This document shows positions 1 through 7,179 of a stretch of 64,000 nucleotides of DNA, in pieces. How positions within the stretch are numbered: position 1 is the stretch's first letter; the number at the start of each line of letters is the position of its first letter. The DNA is from Leifsonia sp. 1010. GTDB lineage: Bacteria > Actinomycetota > Actinomycetes > Actinomycetales > Microbacteriaceae. A program made the translations under genes and the position numbers. The notes beneath the pieces were generated by a model. That model was not told the DNA's origin, did not search any database, and worked only from the letters and a program-made list of their open reading frames with translations. The stretch spans positions 2,046,001 to 2,110,000 of the forward strand of contig NZ_JAVDSL010000001.1 in the NCBI RefSeq assembly GCF_031455295.1, written 5' to 3'.

Positions 1-2
1 GG

Positions 3-410
3 GTGATCGTCGAAGGGGGTAGTCGTGCTGAAGCGATTGTGCTTGCCCAGTCCGAGGCCAGCGCACCAATCGGCGACAGGGCCGGACAACTAGCCTGGGT
101 CCGGCGCGAGGTGTTAGAGATCCTTGCGCGGCACCCGGTCGAACGAGCCGCGATCCGCCTAGCGGAGGCGGGACAATCGGGGGTGCCGAACTTCGCACGC
201 GCCGAGTTGGACGGTGTTGTGCAGGCCGCCCTTGGCGAAGTCGGCATACCCACTCGCGGATTCAAGAGCGCGACGGTCAGAGGCGCTTACGGTCGGTCAA
301 AGGCCGACGCGGAAGCTGCTCAGGCTCGAGTGGCCTGCATTAGCAAGACCGCTAAGGTGCGCAGGGACCAACTGGTGGTAGCCCTAGCGCTCTTGCCAGA
401 GACGCTGTGA
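3..410 (+). CDS. RNase H/RuvC-like fold protein, probably 5'-truncated by the window edge
   Basis: Reading frame of at least 135 codons, open to the left edge; the GTG at position 3 may be internal. I recognise no exact family. The order of elements (a predicted helix around RAGQLAWVRREVLEIL, a strand with an acidic residue IRLAE, then AELDGVVQAALGEVGI, an ATVR segment and a C-terminal DQLVVALALL helix) resembles the RuvC/RuvX resolvase half of the RNase H fold, whose first catalytic Asp would lie outside the window. This is inference. It overlaps the kinase start by four bases (GTGA), so the two are probably translationally coupled. G+C is clearly lower than in the rest of the window, suggesting horizontal origin. 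Confidence 0.6.
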   Translation: MIVEGGSRAEAIVLAQSEASAPIGDRAGQLAWVRREVLEILARHPVERAAIRLAEAGQSGVPNFARAELDGVVQAALGEVGIPTRGFKSATVRGAYGRSKADAEAAQARVACISKTAKVRRDQLVVALALLPETL

Positions 411-1468
411 GCTACCGCCCTATTCGCGTCCTCGGTGCCGGACACTTCGGGACGGTAAGACTGGAGTACGACGAAGCTCTAGGGCGATACTGCGCTGCAA
501 AGTACCTGAACCCGCAGTACCTACCTCCCAGCGTCGCTATCCATGCGGAGGCGCAAGCGATGATCGCGGCCAAACACGAGAATGTCGTCGAGGTCTATTC
601 GGCGGATGAGGTTGCCCAGACGATAGCAGGAGGGCACACCGTCACATTTCCGGTGATCCGAATGGAATACCTGGAGCGTGGGAGCATTGAGGACATTAAC
701 CACGGCGCGATGCTGGGAATAGGTAACGCACTTCGGGCTATCGAGGATGCTTGCCGAGGCGTCGAGCATCTTCATTCGCGTGGTCTACTACACCGCGACA
801 TAAAGCCTGGAAATCTAATGATGGACTCGGCCGGCCGAGTGAAGGTGAGTGATTTCGGCCTCTCGAGCAAGCAAGGCGCGGCCACAGCGATGCCGCCGTG
901 GAGCTACACCGTGCATGTACCTCCAGAAAGCGTCAATACGGGAAACGGTATTGAGTCCGCTCTCGGAGACGTCTACGCATTGGGTGTCACGGCGTATCGG
1001 CTGCTCAATGGAGACGAAGGGTTTCGCAACTCATTGCTTCAGGGTGAAGCGCTGAAGGCAGCGATTATCGATGGCACGTTTCCTGACCGAAACGGATGGG
1101 CGCCGCACATCCATTTGAGTCTCCGGAAAGCGGTCATTAAGGCAATGAGCCCCATCCCATCGTCACGATTTCAGTCAGCTGTGGATTTCCGTCATGCGCT
1201 CGAACGCGCCCGCCCGCGAGTTGATTGGGTGCCCGGCCCGGACGGCGCTGGAATCGTCTGTAACGGAGTGGACGTCCTTTCCAACAACGAGTGGTCAGCC
1301 AGGATCAGCGAAGTTTCGCCCGCTGAGTGGTCGTTCGCTTTAAAGAAGAGGGTCCCTGGTGGTGATTGGCGAAGAGTCAACCGAGAAGGTGTAGGACCGG
1401 TCCCCCTGGCGGCGGTGCGGGCTCATGCCGCCGGTGTCCTGGGACGCATAGCTGTAGAAGGCAGGTGA
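407..1468 (+). CDS. Hanks-type serine/threonine protein kinase
   Basis: A 353-residue cytoplasmic kinase with no membrane segment. The glycine loop GAGHFGTV is at residues 10-17, the ATP-binding Lys at about 32, a likely helix-C Glu at about 48, the catalytic loop HRDIKPGN at 129-136 and DFG at 149-151, so it should be active. The APE motif is degenerate (VPPES). After the kinase domain (about residue 265) comes an unrecognised 85-residue C-terminal domain ending in a predicted helix. There are no PASTA repeats, unlike housekeeping PknB. The GTG start overlaps the preceding stop, and a small frame overlaps its own stop. The pairing with an RNase H-like protein in a low-GC patch suggests an accessory, possibly defensive or regulatory, module (inference). 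Confidence 0.9.
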   Translation: MSYRPIRVLGAGHFGTVRLEYDEALGRYCAAKYLNPQYLPPSVAIHAEAQAMIAAKHENVVEVYSADEVAQTIAGGHTVTFPVIRMEYLERGSIEDINHGAMLGIGNALRAIEDACRGVEHLHSRGLLHRDIKPGNLMMDSAGRVKVSDFGLSSKQGAATAMPPWSYTVHVPPESVNTGNGIESALGDVYALGVTAYRLLNGDEGFRNSLLQGEALKAAIIDGTFPDRNGWAPHIHLSLRKAVIKAMSPIPSSRFQSAVDFRHALERARPRVDWVPGPDGAGIVCNGVDVLSNNEWSARISEVSPAEWSFALKKRVPGGDWRRVNREGVGPVPLAAVRAHAAGVLGRIAVEGR

Positions 1469-1584
1469 CGGTGTCCTTCTCCCAGACGATGGGTCCAGTG
1501 AAAATCAGAGGAAAAACGGTCATCCTTCGGAGGAAAGTGCTACCGGGCCCAAGTCGTGATGATTCATACCGCGGGGTTCTGTGA
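1465..1584 (+). CDS. possible 39-residue protein coupled to the kinase
   Basis: A GTG at 1465 overlaps the kinase stop as GTGA, the same junction seen between the two upstream genes, and the frame runs 39 codons to a TGA just before the terminator. The product is basic (KIRGKTVILRRKV) with no known motif. The repeated overlap arrangement and low local G+C favour a real third member of the operon, but the frame is short and could be chance. Confidence 0.35.
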   Translation: MTVSFSQTMGPVKIRGKTVILRRKVLPGPSRDDSYRGVL

Positions 1585-1593
1585 ACGGCCCAC

Positions 1594-1659
1594 GCAGTGA
1601 AAAAGCCGGCGGGCACGAGGTCGCTTCGCGACCGACGTGCCCACCGGCTTTTGCACTGC
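1594..1659. terminator. long bidirectional terminator hairpin
   Basis: A very long inverted repeat: AAAAAGCCGG at 1600-1609 pairs with CCGGCTTTT at 1644-1652, GGGCACG with CGTGCCC, GGTCGC with GCGACC around a TTC loop, and outer GCAGTG with CACTGC. A-run and T-run flanks make it work in both orientations. It lies between the convergent kinase operon and LuxR gene and marks the edge of the low-GC patch. Confidence 0.85.
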
Positions 1660-1695
1660 TCGCTGCTGTCTATCGGGTCCCCGCGCGGAGCGCGG

Positions 1696-4299
1696 TCAGA
1701 CCAGCCCCAACTCGCCCGCTGCCCTCACAACCTCGCGGCGGCTGGAGACTCCGAGCTTGCCGAGCACGGCCGAGACGTGGTGGTCGGCCGTCTTGGGGGA
1801 GATGTAGAGGCGCTCGGCGAGTTCCCCGTTCGTGAAGCCTTGGGCGATGAGACGTGCCACGTCGAGTTGACGGTTCGTGAGCCCGGCCGGGTTGCTTCGC
1901 GTCGTCTTCCGCGCCGGCGCAGGAATGGACCGGATTCCGCGTTCGAGCAGCATGGCGCGCGCCCGGGCTGCCGTCGCGTCGACGTGCAACTGGTGGAGGC
2001 GCGCAAGAGCGGCAACCGCCACCTCGGGGGACTCGTCGTGCACGCCCGCCAGGGCGGCGTCGAAGGGGGCTCCGATTCGGAGCCAGGCCTGCGCCGCATC
2101 GCTGTGGCGGCCCTCGAGCTCCAGCCGATAGGGGTCGGCGACCTGGTCTGCGTTGCGGCGCACGCCGAGCCTGTCGAGCCAGACGAGGAGATCGCCGATG
2201 GCCCACGCGTTGCCCGGTCGAGAATCGGCAGCCGCGATGAAAGCCGGCGCTTCGTCGAGCAGGGATTCCGGGTCGCCCGTGAGCCAGGCACGCTCGGCGT
2301 GGGCGGAGAGCACGGCGAGCAGCACCGGTGCCTCGCCGATCTCGTTCGCGTACGCCCACGCGAGTTCCAGGTGGCGGTCGATCACCGTCCGGTCGCCGCC
2401 CTGGCGCATGGCGAGGAGCGCGGACAGGATGTGCGGCCAGATGAGAGCGAGTGGCGCGCCGTGTCCCTCGAGAACGGTGTCCGCATCCTCCGCCGACGCG
2501 GTCCAGCGTCCCCGGATGAAATGCAGCCGGGCGCGCATCCCGGTCTGCCACTGGTTGCAGATCGGGATGTCGCGCGTGATCGTGACGGGGATGGACTCGG
2601 CCAGTACCGCCTCCGCTTCGGCGAGGCGTCGATGCTCGATGTCGATCGCCGACAGGTTGGAGTGCGCGGTCGTCCCGATCTCGTCGAGGGAGACCTGGAA
2701 CGCCGCGGCCGCCTGCATGAGAAGGCGGGCGCGGCTCGCCACCGAGCCTTCGAGCAGATCCGACGCCGCCTCCGTGATCTCGATCCGACGGCGGGCGGCA
2801 TCCGCGGCGTCATCCGCATCGTGCACGAGCCGACGGGCGGTGGATGCGATCGTGCGCGCCGTGTCGACGTCCTGCCGGCGGTAGGCGAGATAAGCGCGTG
2901 TGGCCTGCGCGGAGGCGGCAGCGGCGGCTCCACCGCCGGCGTGCGCGGCGAGGTCCGCCTGTTCCTCTGCCTCTCGGCGTCTCGCTGAGTAGTACTCGAT
3001 GATTGCGCGACGCTCGTGCGCGGCGGCGACGCCGTCAGGGTCGGCGAGTCGTTCGCGGAGGTCGAGGGCGGCGCGGGCGGAGTCGCGTGCATCGGCGAGG
3101 CGGCCGACCATGTACTGCTCCTCGCTCAGCGCGGCGAGCAGCTCCGCACGTTCGACGGAGTCGCCGGTCAACTGCTCTAGGGCGAGCGCGAGGAAGGCGA
3201 CCGCTTCGGAATGGGCTCCCGCCCGGGTCGCCTCCCCGGCGGCGAGGCGAGCGTAACGGAGGGTGCGGTCCGGGTCTGCTGCGCTGACGGCATGATGCGT
3301 CAGCACCGCATGATCGGTCGACCGGACGGCTTCGAAGGCGTCGAGCAGACGCTCGTGCAGGAGCCGGCCGACGGCCTCCGGCGTTCCGTCCACGATGGCG
3401 AGACGAGCGAGCTCATGCCGAAAGGCGATGCCACGGCGCGTGCGCACGAGCAGGCCGCTCGACTCCACACGGCGAAGGGTCGGAACATCGATGCCGAGGC
3501 TTGGAAGGAGGCGGTCGTCGAGGGCGTCGGGAGCGGCGGCGATGAGCTGGAGGACCTCCACGTCCTCGGCGGCCAGCCCGAACGTGCTCGCGATGACGGC
3601 GTCGCGCACGGTCCGCGGCATCCGCTCGCCCGGGTGCCGTGCGATCTCGGTGACGAAGAAGGGATTGCCGCCCGTGACCTCGTGGACGCGCACGGCATCC
3701 AGCCCGTCGTCTGCCAGGACGGCGCGGACCCCGTCGACCGAGAGCGGGCGCACGGCGATGTGTGCGGAATGGTCGCTGCGCGCGATCTCGCCGAGAAGCG
3801 GGAGCAGCGGATGACCGAAGCCGACATCCGCCTCGCCGTCCCGGTAGCTCAGGATGAGCAGAAGCGGGAGCCGGTCGATCCTTCGGGTGACGAACCGCAG
3901 CACCTCCACCGATCCGGCGTCGATCCACTGGGCGTCCTCGATCACGACGACGGTCGGCTGCTCGCCGACATGGTCGAGGAATCGACGCTCGACCGCCGAC
4001 GGGTCGTCGAGGTTCGACCGGGAGAGTCCGTCGAGGTCCGCCAGGATGTCGCGGATCGGTCCGAGCGGCCGTGGCGTGCCGAGCGGGTCGCATAATCCGC
4101 GAAGCACTCTCGGCCCGTCACCGCCCAGTACGGCACTGACACTGGGTGGTCCGTCGTCACCGCCGAGGACGGCGGCGAGCAGGGCCGTCTTGCCCGATCC
4201 GGCGTCGCCGGTGAGCGTGACGACCCGGCCGGCCTCGTACAGCCCGGCGAGTTCTCTGCGCAGCGCTTCGGCCTCGAGGCCGCGCTCGAACAGCCCCAT
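1696..4299 (-). CDS. large LuxR-family regulator with N-terminal ATPase (LAL type)
   Basis: About 867 residues. The N-terminal AAA/STAND-like ATPase has Walker A GDAGSGKT (about 31-38) and Walker B VVVIEDAQW (about 117-125). A long helical middle follows, probably TPR-like and serving as sensor. The last 65 residues are a LuxR-type HTH (LTNRQLDVARLIAQGFTNGE, then SPKTADHHVSAVLGKLGV). LAL regulators switch operons on in response to a ligand or partner; the target here is not evident. The ATG at 4299 (MGLFERG) is preferred over an in-frame upstream start at 4386, because family members begin just before the ATPase. The start codon lies inside a perfect inverted repeat. It is monocistronic, with the terminator at 1594-1659 downstream. 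Confidence 0.9.
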   Translation of the reverse strand: MGLFERGLEAEALRRELAGLYEAGRVVTLTGDAGSGKTALLAAVLGGDDGPPSVSAVLGGDGPRVLRGLCDPLGTPRPLGPIRDILADLDGLSRSNLDDPSAVERRFLDHVGEQPTVVVIEDAQWIDAGSVEVLRFVTRRIDRLPLLLILSYRDGEADVGFGHPLLPLLGEIARSDHSAHIAVRPLSVDGVRAVLADDGLDAVRVHEVTGGNPFFVTEIARHPGERMPRTVRDAVIASTFGLAAEDVEVLQLIAAAPDALDDRLLPSLGIDVPTLRRVESSGLLVRTRRGIAFRHELARLAIVDGTPEAVGRLLHERLLDAFEAVRSTDHAVLTHHAVSAADPDRTLRYARLAAGEATRAGAHSEAVAFLALALEQLTGDSVERAELLAALSEEQYMVGRLADARDSARAALDLRERLADPDGVAAAHERRAIIEYYSARRREAEEQADLAAHAGGGAAAAASAQATRAYLAYRRQDVDTARTIASTARRLVHDADDAADAARRRIEITEAASDLLEGSVASRARLLMQAAAAFQVSLDEIGTTAHSNLSAIDIEHRRLAEAEAVLAESIPVTITRDIPICNQWQTGMRARLHFIRGRWTASAEDADTVLEGHGAPLALIWPHILSALLAMRQGGDRTVIDRHLELAWAYANEIGEAPVLLAVLSAHAERAWLTGDPESLLDEAPAFIAAADSRPGNAWAIGDLLVWLDRLGVRRNADQVADPYRLELEGRHSDAAQAWLRIGAPFDAALAGVHDESPEVAVAALARLHQLHVDATAARARAMLLERGIRSIPAPARKTTRSNPAGLTNRQLDVARLIAQGFTNGELAERLYISPKTADHHVSAVLGKLGVSSRREVVRAAGELGLV

Positions 4300-4328
4300 G
4301 GCAGCATGGTAGACGCCATGGGGCTGTT
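4289..4328. promoter_or_regulatory. 13-bp perfect inverted repeat spanning the LuxR start codon
   Basis: AACAGCCCCATGG at 4289-4301 is the exact reverse complement of CCATGGGGCTGTT at 4316-4328, separated by 14 bases. The left arm contains the start codon of the LuxR/ATPase gene. It could be an autoregulatory operator or an mRNA hairpin that occludes the start; nothing in the sequence separates the two. Confidence 0.6.
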
Positions 4329-4393
4329 GCGGGCCGGTCGCTTTCGCGAGCGCATCGCTTCTCGAGGGCCGGGTGGCAGCGCGCACGAGCGCC

Positions 4394-4639
4394 TCAGAGC
4401 AGCTGGTGCGCGATGAGGACGCGTGCCCGCTCCGCGCTCGCTCTGAGCGCGTCGCGTGCGCGGTCTTCTCGGTGCAGCATTCCGGCCGTCTCGTGCGTCA
4501 TCAGCGGACGGGAGGGACGCAGGGCCCTGACCCGCTCGCGCAGGACGCGGCCGAGCGGGACGCGCATCCCGCCGGGGCTGACCGGACGGTGCTCGATGCG
4601 AGCGCCAGACGATGCGAAAGCCGGCGTCGCGGTGTTCAC
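4394..4639 (-). CDS. small basic protein of unknown function
   Basis: An 81-residue frame whose GTG start (4639) overlaps the stop of the DUF4242 gene as GTGA, so it is probably translated by coupling. The product is rich in Arg and Ala with a helical C-terminus (RARDALRASAERARVLIAHQL). No family is recognised. Support comes from the overlap and operon position rather than from motifs. Confidence 0.5.
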   Translation of the reverse strand: MNTATPAFASSGARIEHRPVSPGGMRVPLGRVLRERVRALRPSRPLMTHETAGMLHREDRARDALRASAERARVLIAHQLL

Positions 4640-4917
4640 GCGGCGTCCTCCGCTGTCTGCGGGCCGAACTCGGTGACGACCTCGGCGACCAGGTTCGCCG
4701 GGAAGCCGCCGCGCCGGGCGTGTTCGCGAACCAGTTCGGCGCTGTCGGCGGCGTGCAGGCAGTAGAGCTTGTCGCCGGCGACGTATGTCGTGATCCACCG
4801 ATACGGGACGCCGAGGGACTCGACCGCGGCGTTCGAGGTGCACGCGATCTCGACGAGCTCGTCGTGGCTGAGGCTCGAGGCGCCGGGCACTTCGCGTTCG
4901 ATGAGGAAGGTTTTCAT
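4636..4917 (-). CDS. DUF4242 domain protein (SCO4226-like nickel-binding fold)
   Basis: A 93-residue single-domain protein with the DUF4242 pattern: MKTFLIEREVPGA, a helix with SHDELVEIA, a strand with YRWITTYVAGDKLYCLHAA, then helix SAELVREHARRGGFPANLV. A family member in Streptomyces (SCO4226) binds nickel in a ferredoxin-like dimer; the role in cells is unclear. The ATG at 4917 is the only sensible start. It is first gene of a two-gene operon, divergent from kptA across a 228-bp spacer. Confidence 0.8.
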   Translation of the reverse strand: MKTFLIEREVPGASSLSHDELVEIACTSNAAVESLGVPYRWITTYVAGDKLYCLHAADSAELVREHARRGGFPANLVAEVVTEFGPQTAEDAA

Positions 4918-5145
4918 GAGGGATCCGTTTCTCTTGGACCGGTGTTCACCGGAGTGGATCCATGCTCATGCGCGCCGCCCTGCTGTCACATCGGAGGTGG
5001 TTCCCTATGTTCCGGGGGCCGCATCCCTATCTTCCGCAGGCAGATCGGCCGCGGGGGCCCGGGCGACCTGATGAAGTCGCCGCGGCTTGGCGGTACGGTG
5101 AGGGGCCGCCTCGATGGAGGCGAACGTCGGGGAGGGGTCATATCG

Positions 5146-5718
5146 GTGTTCAGCGAAACGCAACTGAGTCGGGCGGTGACCCACGCATTGCGTCACGCGC
5201 CGGGCGAGTACGGGCTTTCCGTGGACCCCGATGGCTGGGTGGAGATGCGGTCCTTGGTGAACGCGCTGAGGGCGGGCGGCTTCGACGGCCTGACGGAGGA
5301 CGCGGTCCTTCGGATGATCGCGAACTCTTCGAAGGTTCGGCACGAAGTCCTGGGCGACCGGATTCGCGCAACCTACGGTCATTCGATCTCGATTGCGGAT
5401 GATCTCGTCAACCAGGAACCGCCGCTGGAACTGTTCCACGGAACTGTCGCCGAGGCCGTCAGCAGCATCCTGGAAATCGGAATCCTGCCGATGCAACGCC
5501 AGCATGTGCACCTGTCGCCTGATCCAGCAACGGCGTACGAGGTTGCTCGTCGGCACGGGCCGGATACGGTGCTGCTGAGCGTTCGAAGCCGCGAAGCGTT
5601 CGAGGCCGGTGTTCGATTCCAGCGGCGTGGAGAACTCATATGGATTGCCGACGCGATACCGCCGACATTCGTCACTCGGGCGCGGGGCGGTCTCCGCTCA
5701 GGGAACGAAGCCGGATGA
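5146..5718 (+). CDS. kptA: RNA 2'-phosphotransferase, Tpt1/KptA family
   Basis: A 190-residue protein with a winged-helix N-terminal half (LSRAVTHALRHAPGEYGL, DGWVEMRSLVNAL) and an ADP-ribosyltransferase-like C-terminal half with LFHGT, HVHLSPD and LIWIADAIPP. Tpt1/KptA removes a 2'-phosphate from RNA using NAD+, releasing ADP-ribose 1'',2''-cyclic phosphate. Bacterial copies exist without the eukaryotic splicing pathway, so the natural substrate is uncertain. The GTG at 5146 has GGAGGGG at 5131-5137. No RNA ligase or splicing gene is nearby. The 3' end faces the small zinc-ribbon-like gene on the other strand. Confidence 0.9.
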   Translation: MFSETQLSRAVTHALRHAPGEYGLSVDPDGWVEMRSLVNALRAGGFDGLTEDAVLRMIANSSKVRHEVLGDRIRATYGHSISIADDLVNQEPPLELFHGTVAEAVSSILEIGILPMQRQHVHLSPDPATAYEVARRHGPDTVLLSVRSREAFEAGVRFQRRGELIWIADAIPPTFVTRARGGLRSGNEAG

Positions 5719-5735
5719 TTCCGTCGGTCACGCCC

Positions 5736-5954
5736 CTACGACGCCTGCTCCCGCATCACCTGCCGCAACGCCCTTCGCAGTTGCGCCTCGATGACGCGGG
5801 CCTGTTGGGCCGTCACGTTCTCGTTCTGGCTGCGGCGCTCGGATCCGGCGCAGCGGTCGCCGCTTCCGGTGAAGTGGATCGCCGTCCGGCCGTCCGCGAG
5901 CACCGGCTGCTGCTCGCCGCAGTGTGCGCATTCCCTGAACGTGAACGAGGTCAT
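5736..5954 (-). CDS. small putative zinc-ribbon protein
   Basis: A 72-residue protein starting MTSFTFRECAHCG; one CxxC near the N-terminus, a lone Cys at about residue 34 (GDRCAG) and a helical C-terminus (QQARVIEAQLRRALRQVMRE). With three cysteines and a His it might bind one metal. It is convergent with kptA and divergent from the GNAT gene. Function unknown. Confidence 0.55.
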   Translation of the reverse strand: MTSFTFRECAHCGEQQPVLADGRTAIHFTGSGDRCAGSERRSQNENVTAQQARVIEAQLRRALRQVMREQAS

Positions 5955-6056
5955 GAGACCACGCTACGGAGAGGGTATTTCGGCAGCGTTGCGCGCTGAA
6001 GAAGAGACGATGACGGGGGTGGGCCGTATGTCGGTGGATCGCGCTACCGTCCACCC

Positions 6057-6506
6057 ATGGACCTGCGCATCGAAGAGCTGTCGACGTCGAACCTGCGCGG
6101 GCTGCGCGACCTGCGGCTCGCGCCCGGCCAGGAACGGTTCGTCGCGCCGGTCCTCGAGTCGATCGCCGAGGCCTATGTGACGCCGACGGCGTGGCCGCGC
6201 GCGATCGTCGGCGACGGCGAGGTGGTCGGTTTCGTGATGGCGAACTGGGACCCGGACAGCGAGCTGGAGGCGTTCCGCGCGGGCATCTGGCGGCTCAACG
6301 TCGACGAGAAGGCGCAAGGCCGCGGAGTCGGTCGGTTCGCCGTGAATGAGGTCGCCGCGGAGGCCCGGCGGCGCGGCATCTCCCGCATCACCGTGCTCTG
6401 GGAGCGGGGCGAAGGCGGCCCTGAAGCCTTCTACCTCGCCTGTGGGTTCGTCCCGACCGGGGAGGAGCTGTTCGGCGAGGTCGTCGGTGCGCTCGAGGTG
6501 GGCTGA
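6057..6506 (+). CDS. GNAT family N-acetyltransferase (spermine/spermidine-acetyltransferase-like)
   Basis: A 149-residue single GNAT domain. The acetyl-CoA pyrophosphate loop is AQGRGVGR, following the strand IWRLNVDEKA; the C-terminal FYLACGFVPTGEELFG matches the aGF motif. The tight, short form with this C-terminus resembles SpeG/PaiA-like polyamine acetyltransferases, but the substrate is not fixed by sequence. The ATG at 6057 lies six bases after a TACCGT hexamer (6045-6050) and has no ribosome-binding site, consistent with a leaderless mRNA. Confidence 0.85.
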   Translation: MDLRIEELSTSNLRGLRDLRLAPGQERFVAPVLESIAEAYVTPTAWPRAIVGDGEVVGFVMANWDPDSELEAFRAGIWRLNVDEKAQGRGVGRFAVNEVAAEARRRGISRITVLWERGEGGPEAFYLACGFVPTGEELFGEVVGALEVG

Positions 6507-6572
6507 GGCCGCCGGGGCAGCCTGCTGAACGTTCGCTCGGAAGCAGCGCCGATCTCTTCTCCCCGCTCCGTC

Positions 6573-6596
6573 AGCGATATATCGTTGACTATCGCT
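6573..6596. promoter_or_regulatory. inverted repeat, likely PadR operator
   Basis: AGCGATA (6573-6579) and TATCGCT (6590-6596) are exact inverted arms, and CGATATATCG (6575-6584) is itself a perfect palindrome. AT-rich CGATATAT-type palindromes are common targets of actinobacterial PadR regulators, and the site is 20 bp upstream of the padR-like start. Autoregulation is inferred. Confidence 0.6.
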
Positions 6597-6616
6597 ACCT
6601 GATCGAGGAGGCACTC

Positions 6617-7174
6617 ATGTCCAACTCATTCCCCACCGGCGGGTTCGGCGCCCGCATGGACCCGGACGCCATGTGGCAGGCGTTCGAACAACTGCGGTCG
6701 ACGTTCGAGAAGAAGGTCGGCACCCGGATGGGCCGCGGCGATGTCCGCGCGGCCGTCCTTTCGCTGCTCAGCGAGAAGCCGATGCACGGCTACCAGATCA
6801 TCCGCGAGATCGAGGAGCGCAGTGGAGGCAGCTGGAAGCCCAGCGCAGGCTCCGTCTACCCGACCCTGCAGCTGCTCGCCGACGAAGGACTCATCTCGGC
6901 CGAGGAATCCAACGGGCGCAAGACCTACGCGCTGACCGAGGCGGGGCGCGAGGTCGCCGCCTCCGAGGCATCCACACCCTGGCAGACCGGCACGAGCGAC
7001 TCCGGAACAACGACCGGAGAACGTCGCGGAGCCAACCTCCCGAAGGCCGGCGTCGAACTCGCCCAGGCGGCCGCGCAGGTGCACCGCAGCGGGACGCCCG
7101 AGCAGGTCAAGGAAGCCGCCGACGTGCTCGACGAGGCACGCCGGAAGCTGTACGCGATCCTCGCCCAGGGCTGA
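6617..7174 (+). CDS. PadR family transcriptional regulator
   Basis: A 185-residue protein with a winged helix at about 50-120: RGDVRAAVLSLLSEKPMHGY, QIIREIEERSGG, PSAGSVYPTLQLLADEGLI, and a wing NGRKTYALTEAG. An extra C-terminal helical segment follows. PadR proteins usually repress a linked gene; here that is the AarF-like kinase, which starts 5 bases after the stop. GAGGAGG at 6605-6611 is the ribosome-binding site. The palindrome at 6573-6596 is a likely operator. Confidence 0.93.
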   Translation: MSNSFPTGGFGARMDPDAMWQAFEQLRSTFEKKVGTRMGRGDVRAAVLSLLSEKPMHGYQIIREIEERSGGSWKPSAGSVYPTLQLLADEGLISAEESNGRKTYALTEAGREVAASEASTPWQTGTSDSGTTTGERRGANLPKAGVELAQAAAQVHRSGTPEQVKEAADVLDEARRKLYAILAQG

Positions 7175-7179
7175 CCGGG

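Noticed and set aside
1597-2988. 463-residue plus-strand frame over the LuxR gene
   Set aside because: Runs through the terminator hairpin and is antisense to a well-supported LuxR/ATPase; low-complexity Arg-rich.
4918-5145. additional gene or riboswitch in the DUF4242/kptA spacer
   Set aside because: Only GC-rich sequence and a kptA ribosome-binding site are apparent; no conserved fold or codon-biased frame.
6673-7179. N-terminal extension of the AarF-like protein through padR
   Set aside because: It reads padR in the wrong frame; the UbiB domain starts after 7180.
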